Source: Paramacrobiotus metropolitanus (lineage: Eukaryota; Tardigrada; Eutardigrada; Parachela; Macrobiotidae). From it: a stretch of DNA of 64,000 bases. Location of the stretch: the NCBI RefSeq assembly GCF_019649055.1, contig NW_026570270.1:124001-188000 (forward strand), written 5' to 3'. Positions 1 to 12,432 of this stretch are shown here, piece by piece (positions within the stretch are counted from its first letter, which is position 1; the number at the start of each line of letters is the position of its first letter). A model generated the notes under the pieces. The model was not told the DNA's origin. It worked only from the letters and a program-made list of their open reading frames with translations, and did no database searches. The position numbers and the translations under genes were made by a program.

Positions 1-181
1 AATTTCCTCGTTATTTTGTTCATGACCCTACAAAACTTCATGAAAAATTAGCATATGATAGCACAACATCTTGGTGGCATACGGCAATAGTTAAATTGAC
101 CGCACATTAATTAAACACCGCGTGCACAGAAAAAATTAACGCAAGGGGACCATATGTTGGGTACCACTCGTCTTAATACAG

Positions 182-2879
182 TTTATTTACAAACCATAGC
201 GTTTGTGGCAGAGGGTGACAGGGTAAATTATTTGATGACATTTTGAATTGGCAAGATTGCTCCAAGAAAATCTTCTTAATGAGAAGTAATCATTGTGTCT
301 CTGTCGTTATTTAGCCAATTTTCTATCAAGACGCTCAGACGCTCAACATGCAACACATTGCCAACTGGACATGGAACGGGCTGCTGAATTATTTTCCGCC
401 TGACAAACCGTTATGCGGTTTTTCTGGGGACCAATGTTTGGGATGTAGGTCGACCGAAAGTAGTAGCACTGGGGCACAATCTAACCTTTCGCCTGCTTTT
501 CAGCAGACCCGCTCGCCCGAGCTTATACAATCAGCATTGTCGTCATCGCAATAGTGTTTGCATTTCTCCTGACCGGCATAATCTTGTTTGTGAGGTAAGA
601 AACCGCATCTTCGTACCTTCCGGGGAAGGACACGCTGTAAGCCAAGACAGAAAATGGTTTGCTGTGTAGATTCCGTTCTTATTGGATGGCACATATTTGC
701 GACAACTGGTGGACCCTAAGTCCAAATCTGTTTTCCTTCAACACGAACTTCTTCTTAACCGATATGCTGAGAAAAGAAATGAGCATTGCACTAGCTGTAA
801 GTTTTATGTAATTTTGATTGAGTGCGGTATCAGCTTACCTGGTTCGGACTTCTTTATATCCCGCCACGAACATTTGTTTGCAGAAGAGAAGTGCTCTGAA
901 AGCAACATATGCCAATCAGCCAGTATGGATTACGGCCACCATCGTCATCAATCTGCAGCACCATGCGGATACGAGTAACGTCTCGACAGAATTCTGCAGC
1001 GTTATCAGACGGGTACTTACAGATACTCGTACCTAAGTGCGGTTACGGACTCACTCTGTAGAATGTAGATTAACATACTTCGATCAGAATTCACATTTCT
1101 TTTAGCAGATCCGGTACGCGAATACGTATACCAACATAAACCGACTGATTGGAATAGTCACTCTCAACGATCGGAGCTTAATTTTAACCGACAAAGCTAG
1201 CCGTGGATCGTTGCATGATTTGTTCGATAGAAGCTGCAAGCTGGATTACGATCTCCAGCAATCCTTTATGCATGACCTTTGCGAAGTGTGTTATCCAGTA
1301 TTTTTCTATACGTTAAAGATACTACTATACACTAGCGCCATTTGTTTCCAGGGAATGAACTTTATACACACTACCGTGTCTTCTTTCCATGGATATTTAA
1401 CCGGGTCAAAATGCTTGATCGATAAACACTTCATATTGAAAATCGGAGAATTCGGCTGCGAAACCTTAGTTTCGCTATTGGCCAACGAACACATAAAAAC
1501 AGCCATACATGTACCCGTCAAAAAATTGTACTGGACAGCGCCGGAAATGCTGAATTACCAGATGATGCCCAATCGTGCGACAGACGTGTACGCAGTCGGT
1601 GTGATTCTGCTGGAGATTTTGTCGTCAGATTATCCGTATCCTGATCCAGAGCAGGAATGCAAATGTGTGTGACAGATTGATGTGTTCGATCAAGAAGTTT
1701 TATTTTTTTCGTAATCTTGTATCTTTTTTAGGTCTGCTCGAAAAAATCTCTTCAGGTGCTGTCACTCCTCTCACTATTCAAAAGGACGAGAACATACGTC
1801 GGCTGCGCCCTGATTTGCTGGCTTGTCTGGAGTGGACCTTTCATCTGGATCCAAACAAACGACCGACCGTCGCGAAGCTTCTAAGAACGTTGTTGCGACA
1901 GGAAGAGAATTTTTTTCCTGGGTCCAAACGCTCTGATCGCCTTGTGGACCAGATCATGGAGCGATTAAATCGTTACGCTGCGGAACTGGAGGATAGGGTC
2001 GCTAAGCAGACCAGCGATCTGATTAAGGAAAGAGCGCAATGCGACACTATACTGCGACAGATTTTACCAGGGTACCACTACAATAAATTTCAAGCTTCGA
2101 AAACATGTACCATATAACTTATAACCATGTAAACTTTTTTATAGTAACATCGTTGAGAAATTACGACGCTGTGAGCATGTCGGTGCGGAAGTTTTCGACT
2201 CCGTCACTATCATGTTCTTCGACCTTTATGGCTTCGAAGTGTCGATTCACCAAAAACGTTTGACTGATTTGATGGATCTGTTAAATGCCGTCGAAAGTCA
2301 AACGGACAGCTGCGTCAATGATGTGGACGCGTTTAAAGTAGAAGCAATAGGAGATAACTTTATGGTAAGGTGTTTTAACATAGGAGCGTGTAACGTTGTA
2401 TACATACTAACTATTATCAGTTTCTGAATTCCGGCTGCAGATTGTAAGCGGTGCTCCCGTATGTAACGGTAGCCGACATGTCGGAGAGATCTGTAAATTA
2501 GCCATATCACTGCGCAGCAAGCTGGAGAAGCTGCTGGAGGGTCGTGAGATGCAGTTGCGAATGGGTCTGCATTCTGGATCCATTGCCGCTGGAATGGTTG
2601 GATTTCGCAAGCCAAGATACTGCTTGTAAGCTAACCCGTTAGCTGGTGAATGGGTACTTGTTTGTCAGTAAAGTTGTTTTTAGATTTGGTGACACGGTTA
2701 ACACCGCATCGCGCATGATGAGCCACGGACTTCCAGGAAAAACCCAGATGACTGGAATCGCGGCAGATTTATTGCGGAAGAGCTGCTCTCAGTTCAGGAT
2801 GATTTCTCGTGGTGTTATTAAAATTAAGAATAAGGAGCCGATGGAGACGTTTTGGCTGCTAAATGAACCAAGTTATTGA
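182..2879 (+). CDS. Receptor-type guanylyl cyclase, 5' end missing
   Basis: Single-pass membrane enzyme that makes cGMP from GTP. Proposed exons: 182-222 (tentative), 315-444, 504-594, 670-796, 884-1012, 1106-1285, 1352-1664, 1732-2071, 2145-2364, 2441-2625, 2684-2879; phases are consistent throughout. Order seen: end of the extracellular domain with the family's W...P.D.P.CGF...C pattern (near 370-440), one hydrophobic TM helix (518-590), kinase-homology domain (ending with LYWTAPEML near 1530), dimerisation helix (RYAAELEDRV, about 1970), cyclase domain. Both metal-binding aspartates are present (FFDLYGF, EAIGDNFM), as is the Glu that selects guanine (KVE) and the C-terminal RYCLFGDTVNTASRM with purine-contacting Cys and catalytic Asn/Arg. 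Departures from the family: FSDIVGF is FFDLYGF, and the usual YxxFD segment is not recognisable. Most of the ligand-binding domain lies off the left edge. The 1012 donor (GTACTT) is weak but gives the best family alignment. Stop at 2877-2879. Confidence 0.85.
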
Positions 2880-3396
2880 AACTGGCGTTGTTGCAGTTCA
2901 TTGCGTGTACATGAGTTGTTGCTCCCTTCAATGTGCAAATGCTAACTATAACAGCAATTGCACGTGCAAATTATGCCAAATACCAGCTGTTGGGTGCGCG
3001 TAACAGCCGCCGCCGTAACTGGTTCCTGCTGTTTCATTTTTGTAGAACAAAAATAGTCGAAAATAACAAAACCTTCGTGATACTGATAACAAATTTTATC
3101 ATGCGGGTACTTTGAGGTGTTATACCTCGAGAGACGATAAACCTGATATGCAACCAGTCTCTTTTGGTTTGATTCCCTTAGGGAAAACGGTTGCTGCATT
3201 TACAGAGTACGTATACTTACCTAAAAACATCTACTTCGGTATATCCGTAACTGTGTTCTCCATCCAGCTTATTACGTGTCGATACCTCTAGTTCGAAGTG
3301 CCAAAGAAAACTAAAACCAGAAAAAATTGGAAGTGTTATTCTTCATGAATGCACATCTTGTTATCACAGCATAAGAAAAACCGTCAAGAAACTGCG
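2880..3396. other. Intergenic spacer
   Basis: Spacer between the cyclase stop and the next gene's conserved start. It should hold the 3' UTR of the first and the promoter of the second. I see no TATA box, RNA gene or repeat. An upstream in-frame ATG exists at 3349, but the tandem paralogue starts at the position matching 3397. Confidence 0.4.
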
Positions 3397-4941
3397 ATGA
3401 CTGCGGACCAACTACTGGAAAAATTTCTCGTCGTTCTGGGTTTGATTCGATCCCAGACCACCGGTGATCCTTGGTACTGGCAGCGCTTACGCAGATGTAC
3501 CGGTCTTCTTATCGTGCTGATGGCCTTGGCCGCCTGTTTGTACGTCATATGCTTCAACGTGATCAACACTATCTTACAACTTCATCAAGGAATTGCTTTA
3601 AATCTTCTGGATCTGGCATACGATATCAAGTACTTCACAAAAACCGTGGTCACTCAGCTTATCTTATCCATTACGTACGCTAAACAAAATGCACTGTGGA
3701 AGATTTATCCACTGCTCCAGCAGGAAACGAATATGAGCGTTAGTCGTCTGAAACAGATAAAAATTGTAGCCTGTGCTGCTTGGATCGTGTTTATTACGTT
3801 TACAACGACAATGACGGTTACCAGGATTTATTATGCAGAGACAACGGCATCCAATAAAACGTTCGGGTTTACACTGCTGCCGATCTCGTTACCGGCACAA
3901 GAGTACAGTGTGATATTCTTGAGAAATTACTCCGAAGCGCTCTGCATTTTATGCGCGGCTTATCTCTCTATCTTGCTGATAAAATTCGGCCAAGGTGTTG
4001 CTGCTCGACCGCGTTTAATTCTGGAGCAATCCTGCGAAAGGTTAGGCGAAGAAAACGTCATACTGGAAATGTGGGCAGCGCGAGAAAAAGCGTTAGAAAT
4101 CTCGCACACGATTCAAACCGAATTGTGCTTGTTGTTTTCGGTGTTTGTGATGGGTGCTACTGGCTGTCTGCTGACTATTATGCTGGAAATTTTGGACGAA
4201 GGTATTTGGAACGGATTGAACGGTTCCCGTATGGCAGTTTCCGCTGTTTTCTACGCCATGGAGCTGACAATAATTTTTCATTCTATGCGAGCTGTATCAC
4301 AGGAGGTGACATAAAAAACTGTGAATGTATTACTTTATTTACGTAAAGGGTTTGTTTGTTTAAGACGCTCCACATCACCTTACTCGTTAATAAAGAAATC
4401 TACAATATGCGTTATTACACATATTGTATATTCTATGAAAACTGATTTTAGGAACAACGAACGGAAGAGTTAGTGGAAACTATACAGTCTCACCTCTGGT
4501 TGTCTCCGGGAAAATCCGAAGAAAAGACCACTGAAAACCGGCTGGATCAAATGGCAGAAGTGTGCTTCACGAAACGAACAATGCATTTGAGCATTTGGGG
4601 CCTTGGATCACTTACACAAGGCACCGTTCTCACGGTTCGTACGTGATCGCAAGTGTGCAGTACTTGCGCAACAGATCGCACTGTCTCCATTAAATTAGAT
4701 GTAACTAGAAGGTCACCCAGCCTGCACTTTGTTTAGCGGTGTTTTTGGCGCGTGAATCTTAATGGTTATTATAAAGACAGTAACGCTAATTCCTTGACCC
4801 TTGACTGAACACCTTAGGCCGAAATGTCTGTCTTGGCACAGCTTTCTATTTCAGATTGTTGGGCTTTTGTTTGCGTATTTCTGCTTCATGTGGGAGCAGA
4901 AGGATCGTCGCCTTGAATTCGGGCGCAAACAGAGCCGCTAG
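3397..4941 (+). CDS. Multi-pass membrane protein, chemoreceptor-like, tandem copy 1
   Basis: Predicted 392-residue integral membrane protein from three exons: 3397-4305, 4452-4634, 4855-4941, all phase 0 (donors GTGACA and GTTCGT, acceptors TTTTAG and TTTCAG). Start chosen at 3397 because it aligns with the paralogue 2 kb downstream, although an in-frame ATG lies at 3349. Six or seven hydrophobic segments are visible (for example GLLIVLMALAACLYVICF, and TELCLLFSVFVMGATGCLL). The last exon encodes a final helix followed by a charged tail (FCFMWEQKDRRLE). The overall shape, with long helices and a separate short C-terminal TM exon, recalls arthropod gustatory receptors, but their TYhhhhhQF signature is absent, so I do not assign that family. 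Function unknown; a lineage-specific sensory or transport protein is the likeliest reading. Confidence 0.7.
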
Positions 4942-5525
4942 CTGTACCTCATACCACCTACCTACATGGCGCCGGAAGGCTCACGATCAAAACCGTTTTT
5001 GCATTCTGAGTGCCGAAGAGAAACGGAATGCAGTTTACGTTAAGCTGTTGGACTCCGATTTTCTGGAAGGCTCGATTGGAGAACAGTTGAACAAGATATC
5101 CATGTAAAGCAGACTTTGTTTATTGGACTTTGTTAAAGATACTAGATCGAACCAATCCCAGGTCCGGTGGCAGTGCATGCATATATGTGTGTTTGCTCTG
5201 AGATACTGTTACCTAGAGCATATTGACAGGCGACAGCATTCGTTAAATTTCAAAATTATTAAAACCGTTAGTATTAAAAGGTGCTCGTGTAAGTAATCAG
5301 TTTAGCCGCGCATGTCCTCCTCTTGAGTGAGCTGCTGGATATGAATGATCGTATTTGGCAGTCGAGTAAAGCTGCTCGCAGTGCAAGAAAATTTGAACGG
5401 GTGCAAACTGTGCTAACCCAAACATACTGCATCATGTTTCTTCCTAGCGTGTTGGGCAAAGTTATTCGAAATGTAGAGAAACTACGGAGCTGGCTTTAGT
5501 GGTTTGAGGATGTTAATGATCTACC
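4942..5525. other. Intergenic spacer between tandem membrane-protein genes
   Basis: About 580 bases holding the 3' UTR of copy 1 and the promoter of copy 2. I see no further exon, RNA gene or repeat. Confidence 0.4.
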
Positions 5526-7027
5526 ATGGAGAACCTTCTGGAAGGTTTTCTCGGTGCATCGGGCCTAATTCAGCCTCTCAATTATGCAGGACTACCCCTA
5601 TGCCGCTGCGTTCGAAAACTTTCCGGATTATTAATAATTTTAATGACCTTGACATCTTGCCTCTACGAAACTTTGTTCAATTTGACCGATACGAGTCTAC
5701 AGCTACGTGCAGGTGCCTCGCTGAACCTCTTGGATCTTGCTTATGACATTAAATATTTTATCAAAACTGCAGCCGCTTTATTAGTTTTTATCGTACTATA
5801 TAAAAATCAATGCAATTTGCGAACAATTTATCTTGAGATAACCAGTGATGTTTCTAATCAAGCTTCTGTAAGAAAGCAGATAAATACGATAGTCTGGATG
5901 GCCTGGACTATTTTCATTTCATACAACATCGTGGTGACAGTAACCCGTGTGTACTTTGTGGAAACTGCACCAGCTAACTTAACATTCGGGCTGACCTTAT
6001 TACCGGTGACCTTGCCTGTACAGGAGTACGCTATGTTCGTATTGAGAAATTATCCCGAAAGTCTTCGAATACTGTGCGTTGCATACTGTTCCATCTTTTT
6101 AATTAAATTTGCTAGCGGTATTGCGGCCCAACCGCGACTCTTCCTTGAAAAGTTTGGGGATTCACTGAGCGAAGAGGAAGTGCGACTGGCATGGACCGCA
6201 AGAGAAAGGGCGCTTGGCATCGCCAAAAAAATCAGAACCGAACTGTGCACTTTATTTTCATCGTTTCTGTTATGCGAAGTGGCTTGTATGTTAACGGTTA
6301 TGCTAGAGATCTTGGATGCGGGGACGTGGAACGGAATAAACGGCTCTCGAGCCATTGTATCGGCGAGCATGTATATGGCTGGATTAACCATGACCTTTCA
6401 AGCCATGCTGGCTGTGTCGACAGAGGTACTGCTTAATTACGTGAGTAAATATTTTTAAGTAATTTTAATTTCTGTTAATCAGGAGCATCGAACTACCGAG
6501 ATGCTGGAAGGGCTTCGCTCGAGAGTGCGGCTCTTCCCGGCAAAGCTGAGGAGCCAGGTAAACATTGTGGAGCTGCTGGATCGGATGGCTAAAGTATGTT
6601 TCGCCAAACGCACGCTGCACCTCCACGTCATCGGAATAGGATCGCTAACCCAGGGGACAGTGCTCAGCGTAAGCTGCTGTATAAGCTTGACCAATCAAGT
6701 ATTTCTATTTATAGCTTATTATTCTGATCGAAACTACTATACTCACTACCCGCCAAGGTACTCTGTGTGTCTGTATGTCTATTACACGATACCTGCAATT
6801 ACACTTGCGTATTTTAAGTCGTAATGAGCTCGTTTGTTGTCCGATATGACACTGAACGAAAGTGTGCCACTGGATTCACATTGTGCATAGCGCTATGCAA
6901 AAAAACAACGCTGACGTTAATTCTGTTTGTTATTGCTTAGCTGACTGGGCTGATCTTTGCATACTTCTGCTTTATGTGGGAACAGAAGGATCGTCGTCTG
7001 GAACTGGCACGAAAAGAGGGAGTATGA
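5526..7027 (+). CDS. Multi-pass membrane protein, chemoreceptor-like, tandem copy 2
   Basis: Paralogue of the gene at 3397-4941: 390 residues from exons 5526-6425, 6483-6668 and 6941-7027, with the same phases and intron positions. Conserved blocks include LNLLDLAYDIKYF, the TFG.TLLP...P.QEY loop, MLEILD.G.WNG.NGSR, GSLTQGTVL and the C-terminal FAYFCFMWEQKDRRLE. Copies therefore arose by tandem duplication and have both stayed open. Divergence is concentrated in the N-terminal third and the intracellular segment of exon 2. No premature stop or lost splice site is visible. Substrate or ligand cannot be told from sequence. Confidence 0.7.
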
Positions 7028-7731
7028 GTCTGTATGATCTCTTTTTTGTTAAGCACGGCTGATAACTCGGGTGATTATTAGCAATTTCTCTTTGGTAGAA
7101 CATTAGTAAATGAATTTTCCGTCTAATACATAATTTGACTGTATAGCAATAACTGTATATATACTTCCGGAACAAATTTGGACTAATAAAAACTATTTGA
7201 CTTGGTTATTACCAATTAGATGCAGCAGCTACCGCCCAATAAAACTTTATTTCAAACAGAAGAATAATTTACCACACTGCTTTCGTAATAAATTTCCATT
7301 GCAAATGTGCTGCATGAATAAATATATGGCCATGACGGTGTAGGTAGTTCCGTTTCGTATCCGTGCATTAATGTCAGCGTGGTCTTTTTCAAAACAAATT
7401 GTCGAACTCTTGTCTGTTCAAAAGTCTATGCATAATCGAAGTTCGTTAACCGCGGTCCGTGGATGCCAAACTTATGCGCAGCAATCACGACTTTAATGAG
7501 CGTATGCTCAACAATAACGATAGAATACTACTCTCGTCATTGTGCTGCAGCATGAAATATATGAAACGTTCATCAATCACAGATAAAATATTTGGGTGTT
7601 TCGAACAAACAAATTATAGCCACAACCGGCAATCAACGAAATAAAATTAAAGAACACTAAAGCATACGCTTTTAAAGAGCAGTATAATATACTGACATTG
7701 AACAGGAAAAGATCAGGAAGATATCGTATAT
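7028..7731. other. Convergent intergenic region
   Basis: AT-rich spacer between two genes transcribed towards each other; it should hold both 3' UTRs. Possible poly(A) hexamers occur (for example AATAAA near 7239 on +, and within ATAAAATT near 7641). No gene evident. Confidence 0.4.
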
Positions 7732-8922
7732 CTAACTGCATAGTTTCTTATACGTATAACACGTATTATTCCACGTCTCGTACATGTCCTTCTCCTTCGT
7801 ATAATGCACACACATCGCGTCCCGCTTCTGGCACTCTGCTTTCGGCTCGCGTCCCCACCCATAATCCGGCACGGCGATCCGCGTTAAATTCGCCGCCGTC
7901 GCCACCAGTCCGTTCATAAACATATCCTCGTTCAACCCGGCATTCAACTTCCGGGCAAAATACACCAGTTTCGGCAGGACTTTCGTCGGATACGCATACA
8001 ACATCCCCGTCAAATATTCCGGGTATCGATTATGTGCATAATCCTCCCGCGGGATATGGTACTTATTTTCCGCATCCCGGATGGCGTCCCCACCCGCCCA
8101 GAACATTCCCCCAAACGCTCCGACCCGTTCGGCGTTGATCCGTAAAAACCCCACATACTTCTCGATGTTCAACCAATTATCGTCGTCGATTTTGGCGGTA
8201 AATGTGGCATTGGGACAGAAGGTTCCCGCCCACTGGAAGAGATGAATGGCTTTTAGGGCCTGGGCCCGGTAGTTATCGTCGAACACGTTAGACTGGATGA
8301 TGTCACCATATTCGCCAGCTTCCCGTTGTAGCTCCACCTGCGTTTTTAGGTCACGGGTGCGGGCGGCGATGAAGAGCAGTCGCACCCCGCAGCGGGGTTC
8401 CGCCAGGGATCCCCATGTTGTCCGGACCGCTCGCCGTAGGGCAAACCCATCGGGGCGGGTCACGGCGATAATCAGAAGAAATATCGGGTCTGGATAGGAA
8501 GAACATGGCTGAGGAGAAATACTGTACTGTGGCGCGACTTTTGCCGGTTTCAAGGAATAGGCAGCAAAATCGGCGGGAAGCTTTTGTAGACCCGGGATTT
8601 TTTTCCTTACAACATACGCTGGAATGGCGGAGTTTTCTAGCAGATGCTCGGGTGCTTCCGTAGTCGTTGACGGCGTTAAAACATCCAAAGAATTATTTTG
8701 GCGGGCTAAATCCGCAAGGATATTTTTGGCGGTTGCTTTATTGTCGCCCACAAATAATGCGGAAACGGGATCGCCGAATCCATAATTAAACTTTGCTACA
8801 CTCGTCTCAGGATGATAAAATTTGGTAACCGTGGACGTGCCGATTAATATTAAAGGCGCTAGCAAAAAAATCGCTCCCAGAATCACACTGAAACGCAAGA
8901 GATGTCTTGCAGTATACGGCAT
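7732..8922 (-). CDS. Beta-1,3-galactosyltransferase-like enzyme (GT31), type II membrane protein
   Basis: Intronless 396-residue ORF with a true ATG at 8922-8920. A short cytosolic N-terminus, then a signal-anchor helix (residues about 9-30, FSVILGAIFLLAPLILIG), a stem, and a lumenal catalytic domain, the layout of Golgi GT31 enzymes that transfer galactose or N-acetylhexosamine from UDP-sugars. Visible family marks: the RRAVRTTWG motif, the manganese-binding DxD as KIDDDNWLN, and the EDMFMNG motif that normally carries the catalytic acid. GT31 length is typically 320-420 residues, so this looks complete. Acceptor specificity (core-1, glycolipid or other) cannot be read. Being intronless among multi-exon neighbours, it may descend from a retrocopy, but that is inference. 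Confidence 0.85.
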   Translation of the reverse strand: MPYTARHLLRFSVILGAIFLLAPLILIGTSTVTKFYHPETSVAKFNYGFGDPVSALFVGDNKATAKNILADLARQNNSLDVLTPSTTTEAPEHLLENSAIPAYVVRKKIPGLQKLPADFAAYSLKPAKVAPQYSISPQPCSSYPDPIFLLIIAVTRPDGFALRRAVRTTWGSLAEPRCGVRLLFIAARTRDLKTQVELQREAGEYGDIIQSNVFDDNYRAQALKAIHLFQWAGTFCPNATFTAKIDDDNWLNIEKYVGFLRINAERVGAFGGMFWAGGDAIRDAENKYHIPREDYAHNRYPEYLTGMLYAYPTKVLPKLVYFARKLNAGLNEDMFMNGLVATAANLTRIAVPDYGWGREPKAECQKRDAMCVHYTKEKDMYETWNNTCYTYKKLCS

Positions 8923-10762
8923 GATGCCGGCATCACAGTTTATTCCGTTACAATTTTCGGTAGCACCGCCGTGCGGACAATGCTCTACTATAGTTTGTCG
9001 ATCATACCTTGTTGTTGTTCAGCTGTACTTGCCGAACTCACGCTCATACCACGAGGAACGAAAGTGATATGCGGAAAATGCGAAATTATTGGACGTGGCT
9101 GTGCCGGACATCGCACGCGGTAGACTTGGTGCGAACACCGGTACCGTACAAACACAGCCGCAAGCGACGAGTTTCACTTGCCGAAGATACCGTATGGTTC
9201 TGCATACGTGGATTCATAACCGTTGACGCTTGATCGAAGCTTTTGCGTTGGTCTGACCCATAGCCGCTCAAGCTGTGCGAACCGCTTTGTTGTTGTTCGT
9301 GATTGTCTTAATATTTCGTAAATATGTAATTAGATAGTGATAAGTGGCATAACAGAATATCTGTCACAAATCAAACGAATTATTCGACTACAGGATAACA
9401 TAGCATGTTGTAACTGGGAGGCATGAATATTATATATTCACCATATTACTACCGTATTAATAATTGCACTATATACCTTCAAAGACATGCACATGGACGC
9501 CAGTCCGCTATTTGAAAATTAGAACCTGTCTTTTTACCACAAATTTGTGGGGCCAGTTGATTCTGGGATATTATATTACACTTTTGCGTTTACACTTTTG
9601 CGTTTGCGTTTTGGATATTATATTACACTTTTACATTAGATGCGAATCCAGGTATACGTTTTGACGCCTTATAAAAAATATTCCGAACTATATATATTGG
9701 AAATTCATATGAATAAATGCATAGAAAAATTACTTATCATACAGAAAATAGATCGCTCTTCTCACGACATTTTAGTATTGAATGCTCAAAAGCTTACCTC
9801 CTTAGGTAGGTATTTTTAAATGGCTGTTTTTGGCGCACTCGGTGCAGCACACGTTAACGCGGATGCACAGTATAAAGTAATCGCTATAATCGCGGCGGCG
9901 TAACCGTAATTTGCGGCCGTTATAAACTTGTAAGTCCATGTATTTTATGTAAAATTTCCTTTCTTGTTGCCTATTTAAACGCAAGCTCTGTGATTTCGGG
10001 ATCACGTTCTCGAATAAATGTTGCATTTTACATATAATGCATGTGATTTGCGAAAACTATTCACAAACACCATACCTGCATATTACTACGACGAGAAACA
10101 CCGACACACCCGCGGTCTTGCAACACGCGGACGGAAATCAGAGAAAGTAATTGTTTATCCGCTTAACGCATCCAATTGCATTAAGTACATTCCAATATCA
10201 TCTCAATTTATTTTTTTCCCTATTTACATCTCACTGGGATCCTTCCCAATGCGCAATTGCTGTGCGCCCGATAATCCGATTAGCCGGGGCAGTACTACAA
10301 CAAAATGCAGCTTCCGGTCATACTCGCCGTTCTGCTCACGCTATATTTTGCACAACGTTAAGAAATCGGTAAACAGCGCTTTGTTATATTGTCCTGCAAC
10401 TTCTTCTCCCATTAGCCAACCGTCGTTCTTGTTGATCACTGGCACACGGTCACCCCGAGACGCATATATGAAACGACAGTGACGTATCGCGTCAACAACA
10501 ACGCTACCCGGATGGTCCACAAGACCATATCCGTCGTGCATTAGCGTCTCTTACTCAGGGAACAATCCGAAACGCTCTACACGGGACAAAAGACGTCCAT
10601 TACCCGGTACAATCAAGTCCTGGGCCGTGTATACAAAAGACGCGCGTTAACGGTACAGTCGCCTGCTGTGCTTGTACAGGTGAATTAGCGGGATAAGGTG
10701 TGACATCCTGAGGAGCGTACGCGCCGGTGTAGCGTGTGGAGTACGGGAGAGCGACTGGATAG
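8923..10762. other. Intergenic region between divergent genes
   Basis: About 1.8 kb between the GT31 gene (-) and a small secreted-protein gene (+), so both promoters should be here. Apart from a short local duplication at 9565-9638 I see no exon pattern, RNA gene or transposon remnant; the open frames present lack protein-like composition. Confidence 0.4.
9565..9638 (+). repeat. Short local duplication
   Basis: The block GGATATTATATTACACTTTT occurs near 9566 and again near 9612, separated by two copies of a TTTGCGTTT-type unit. It looks like replication slippage and has no evident function. Confidence 0.6.
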
Positions 10763-10770
10763 TATAAAAG
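10763..10770 (+). promoter_or_regulatory. TATA box of the small secreted-protein gene
   Basis: TATAAAAG about 100 bases before the start codon at 10864. Initiation would be expected near 10790-10800, where GGCCACGGTAATCATTC gives a plausible start region. A clean TATA box suits a strongly or tissue-specifically expressed gene. Confidence 0.6.
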
Positions 10771-10863
10771 CCGGCAGCACGGTGTCAGTGGCCACGGTAA
10801 TCATTCGCAGGTGATCGCGGTGGAATTATATTATACGATCGAGAGGAAGTTGGTGCGCGTGAG

Positions 10864-12308
10864 ATGGCCGGTTCGATGATCGTACAGTGTGGGGTTATGC
10901 TGGTGGTGTTGGTTGTGGCCGTCCATGGATTCAATTTCCCCTTTGCCCTGGGCAAGGCTGGAGCCGCCGGACAGGCCGGTAAGCTAAGATACTATTTATA
11001 AACGGCAGCTGTAAAATACTATATTATCCAGTATCTTTCTTATATAAATTTCATGACCTTATGAGCACATATATGTAATAATATGCATGCATTCGTATAA
11101 CTGGAAACAACATATCTTCTTCATTGATGATATGCTAAAATGACGGAGTGGAACAAAATGCGGAGCATTGAGAACATGAAAGCGGTGGAATAATTATTAT
11201 TATTAAAGATCATATTACTGCTTCATATTAAAGTTTTATAACGCTTAAGCTCTACGGAACATACAAATTATAAGTAAGCTTTAAACTAGCCTCTTCCTTA
11301 AAAAGAAAATTCCATTTGCCTTAATGCGCCTGGGAAATGGAAAATCTGGTTGAGGCTACAATAAAATTACAGCCAGTGAATGTCATCATAATTATCTGCT
11401 TTAGCTGTTCTTTTATCTTATTTTCAAATTTAACTCTGATTTAGCGTGACATTCACTAGGGTTGCCAAGTCTTGTGTCAGTAGGTGTAAAGCAAACTTCC
11501 GGTTAGTTATTATCGTAGTTTTCGAAGCCTCCTCATTGCCGCTGCGCATGGAGGTCTAATTGTCTTCTGTGCCGGTTGTCAAAATACAAAAAGTCCAGCA
11601 TGCAGAGTGCGTCTGTTATGTAGCCGCCGAATGTCTCTGCACGCTGTCTACAGTATTTTATAGTATTACAGAACAGGCTGTATGAAATACTTGAGATTCA
11701 AAAGCTTTTGTCTTCATTATTATTCCTCCTTACTGGGACGTATCTCATACGATTAAAAATTAATGCAGCTTGTCAGTTGAAACGGGTATCGGACGCACCT
11801 AATATCTTATTACGTTATTGTGTCTTTACTGCAAGATGCGTTTTATGAGATTAAAAATTAAAAACCTTTCGGCTTAGATAGTATTAGGCGCACCCAGTGT
11901 ACCGTAATCATTCAGTTACTTAATATTTTAGTAGCAATATGCACAAGAAATTGTGTTTAATGGAAGTATTGTTTTTTTACCGCAACCGACATGAAATTAC
12001 GAAAATCCGTAACTAATTTTGTAACTAACATTACAGCTATTTGATGCAGCAACTAATTAAATAAAGTAGAGTTTTCGCGATGCAAAATAGCTGACTTGCA
12101 CTGATAACCTTAGTGAACAAATATTTGTTTTCCTTTAGGTGAACGGCTGGCTGATGCTGCAAAACCCGAACGAGACTTTGGGAGCAACATTATAACGATG
12201 AACAGCGGTCCATTGAGAATTTTCTGTGTGGAATATACTGCTTGCAAAACCCAGCTGATCCGCCTTTTGGAAAGCAAGCTCCTGTATAATAAACGCCAGA
12301 ATATGTAA
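10864..12308 (+). CDS. Small secreted protein, two exons
   Basis: Predicted 94-residue precursor. Exon 1 10864-10978 (donor GTAAGC) and exon 2 12139-12308 (acceptor CCTTTAG) join in phase 1; stop TAA at 12306-12308. Residues 1-22 form a strong signal peptide (hydrophobic VMLVVLVVAVHG). The mature part is charged and has two cysteines (FCVEYTACKTQ) that could pair. The 1160-base intron is unusually long for this window. A TATA box precedes it and AATAAA follows at 12433. I do not recognise the family; a secreted peptide, cuticle or venom-like component are possible readings. Found from splice signals and the signal peptide, as both exons are too short to stand out as ORFs. Confidence 0.65.
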
Positions 12309-12432
12309 TCGTTAGCATGATTTGCTTAGCCGCCTGTGCTGCTTAATTTGGATAATCCCAAAATTGCCTCTGTATTGGGATCGTTAAAATCTTAAAATGT
12401 ATTATAATGCTACAACAAATGCTGTGTATCTT

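Noticed and set aside
884-974. Alternative end of the cyclase exon at donor GTAACG (974)
   Set aside because: It breaks the frame with the next exon; the 1012 donor restores the kinase-homology pattern NINRLIG.
10018-10482. 154-codon + strand ORF upstream of the secreted-protein gene
   Set aside because: Lacks compositional bias, domain or splice partners; lies in the promoter region.
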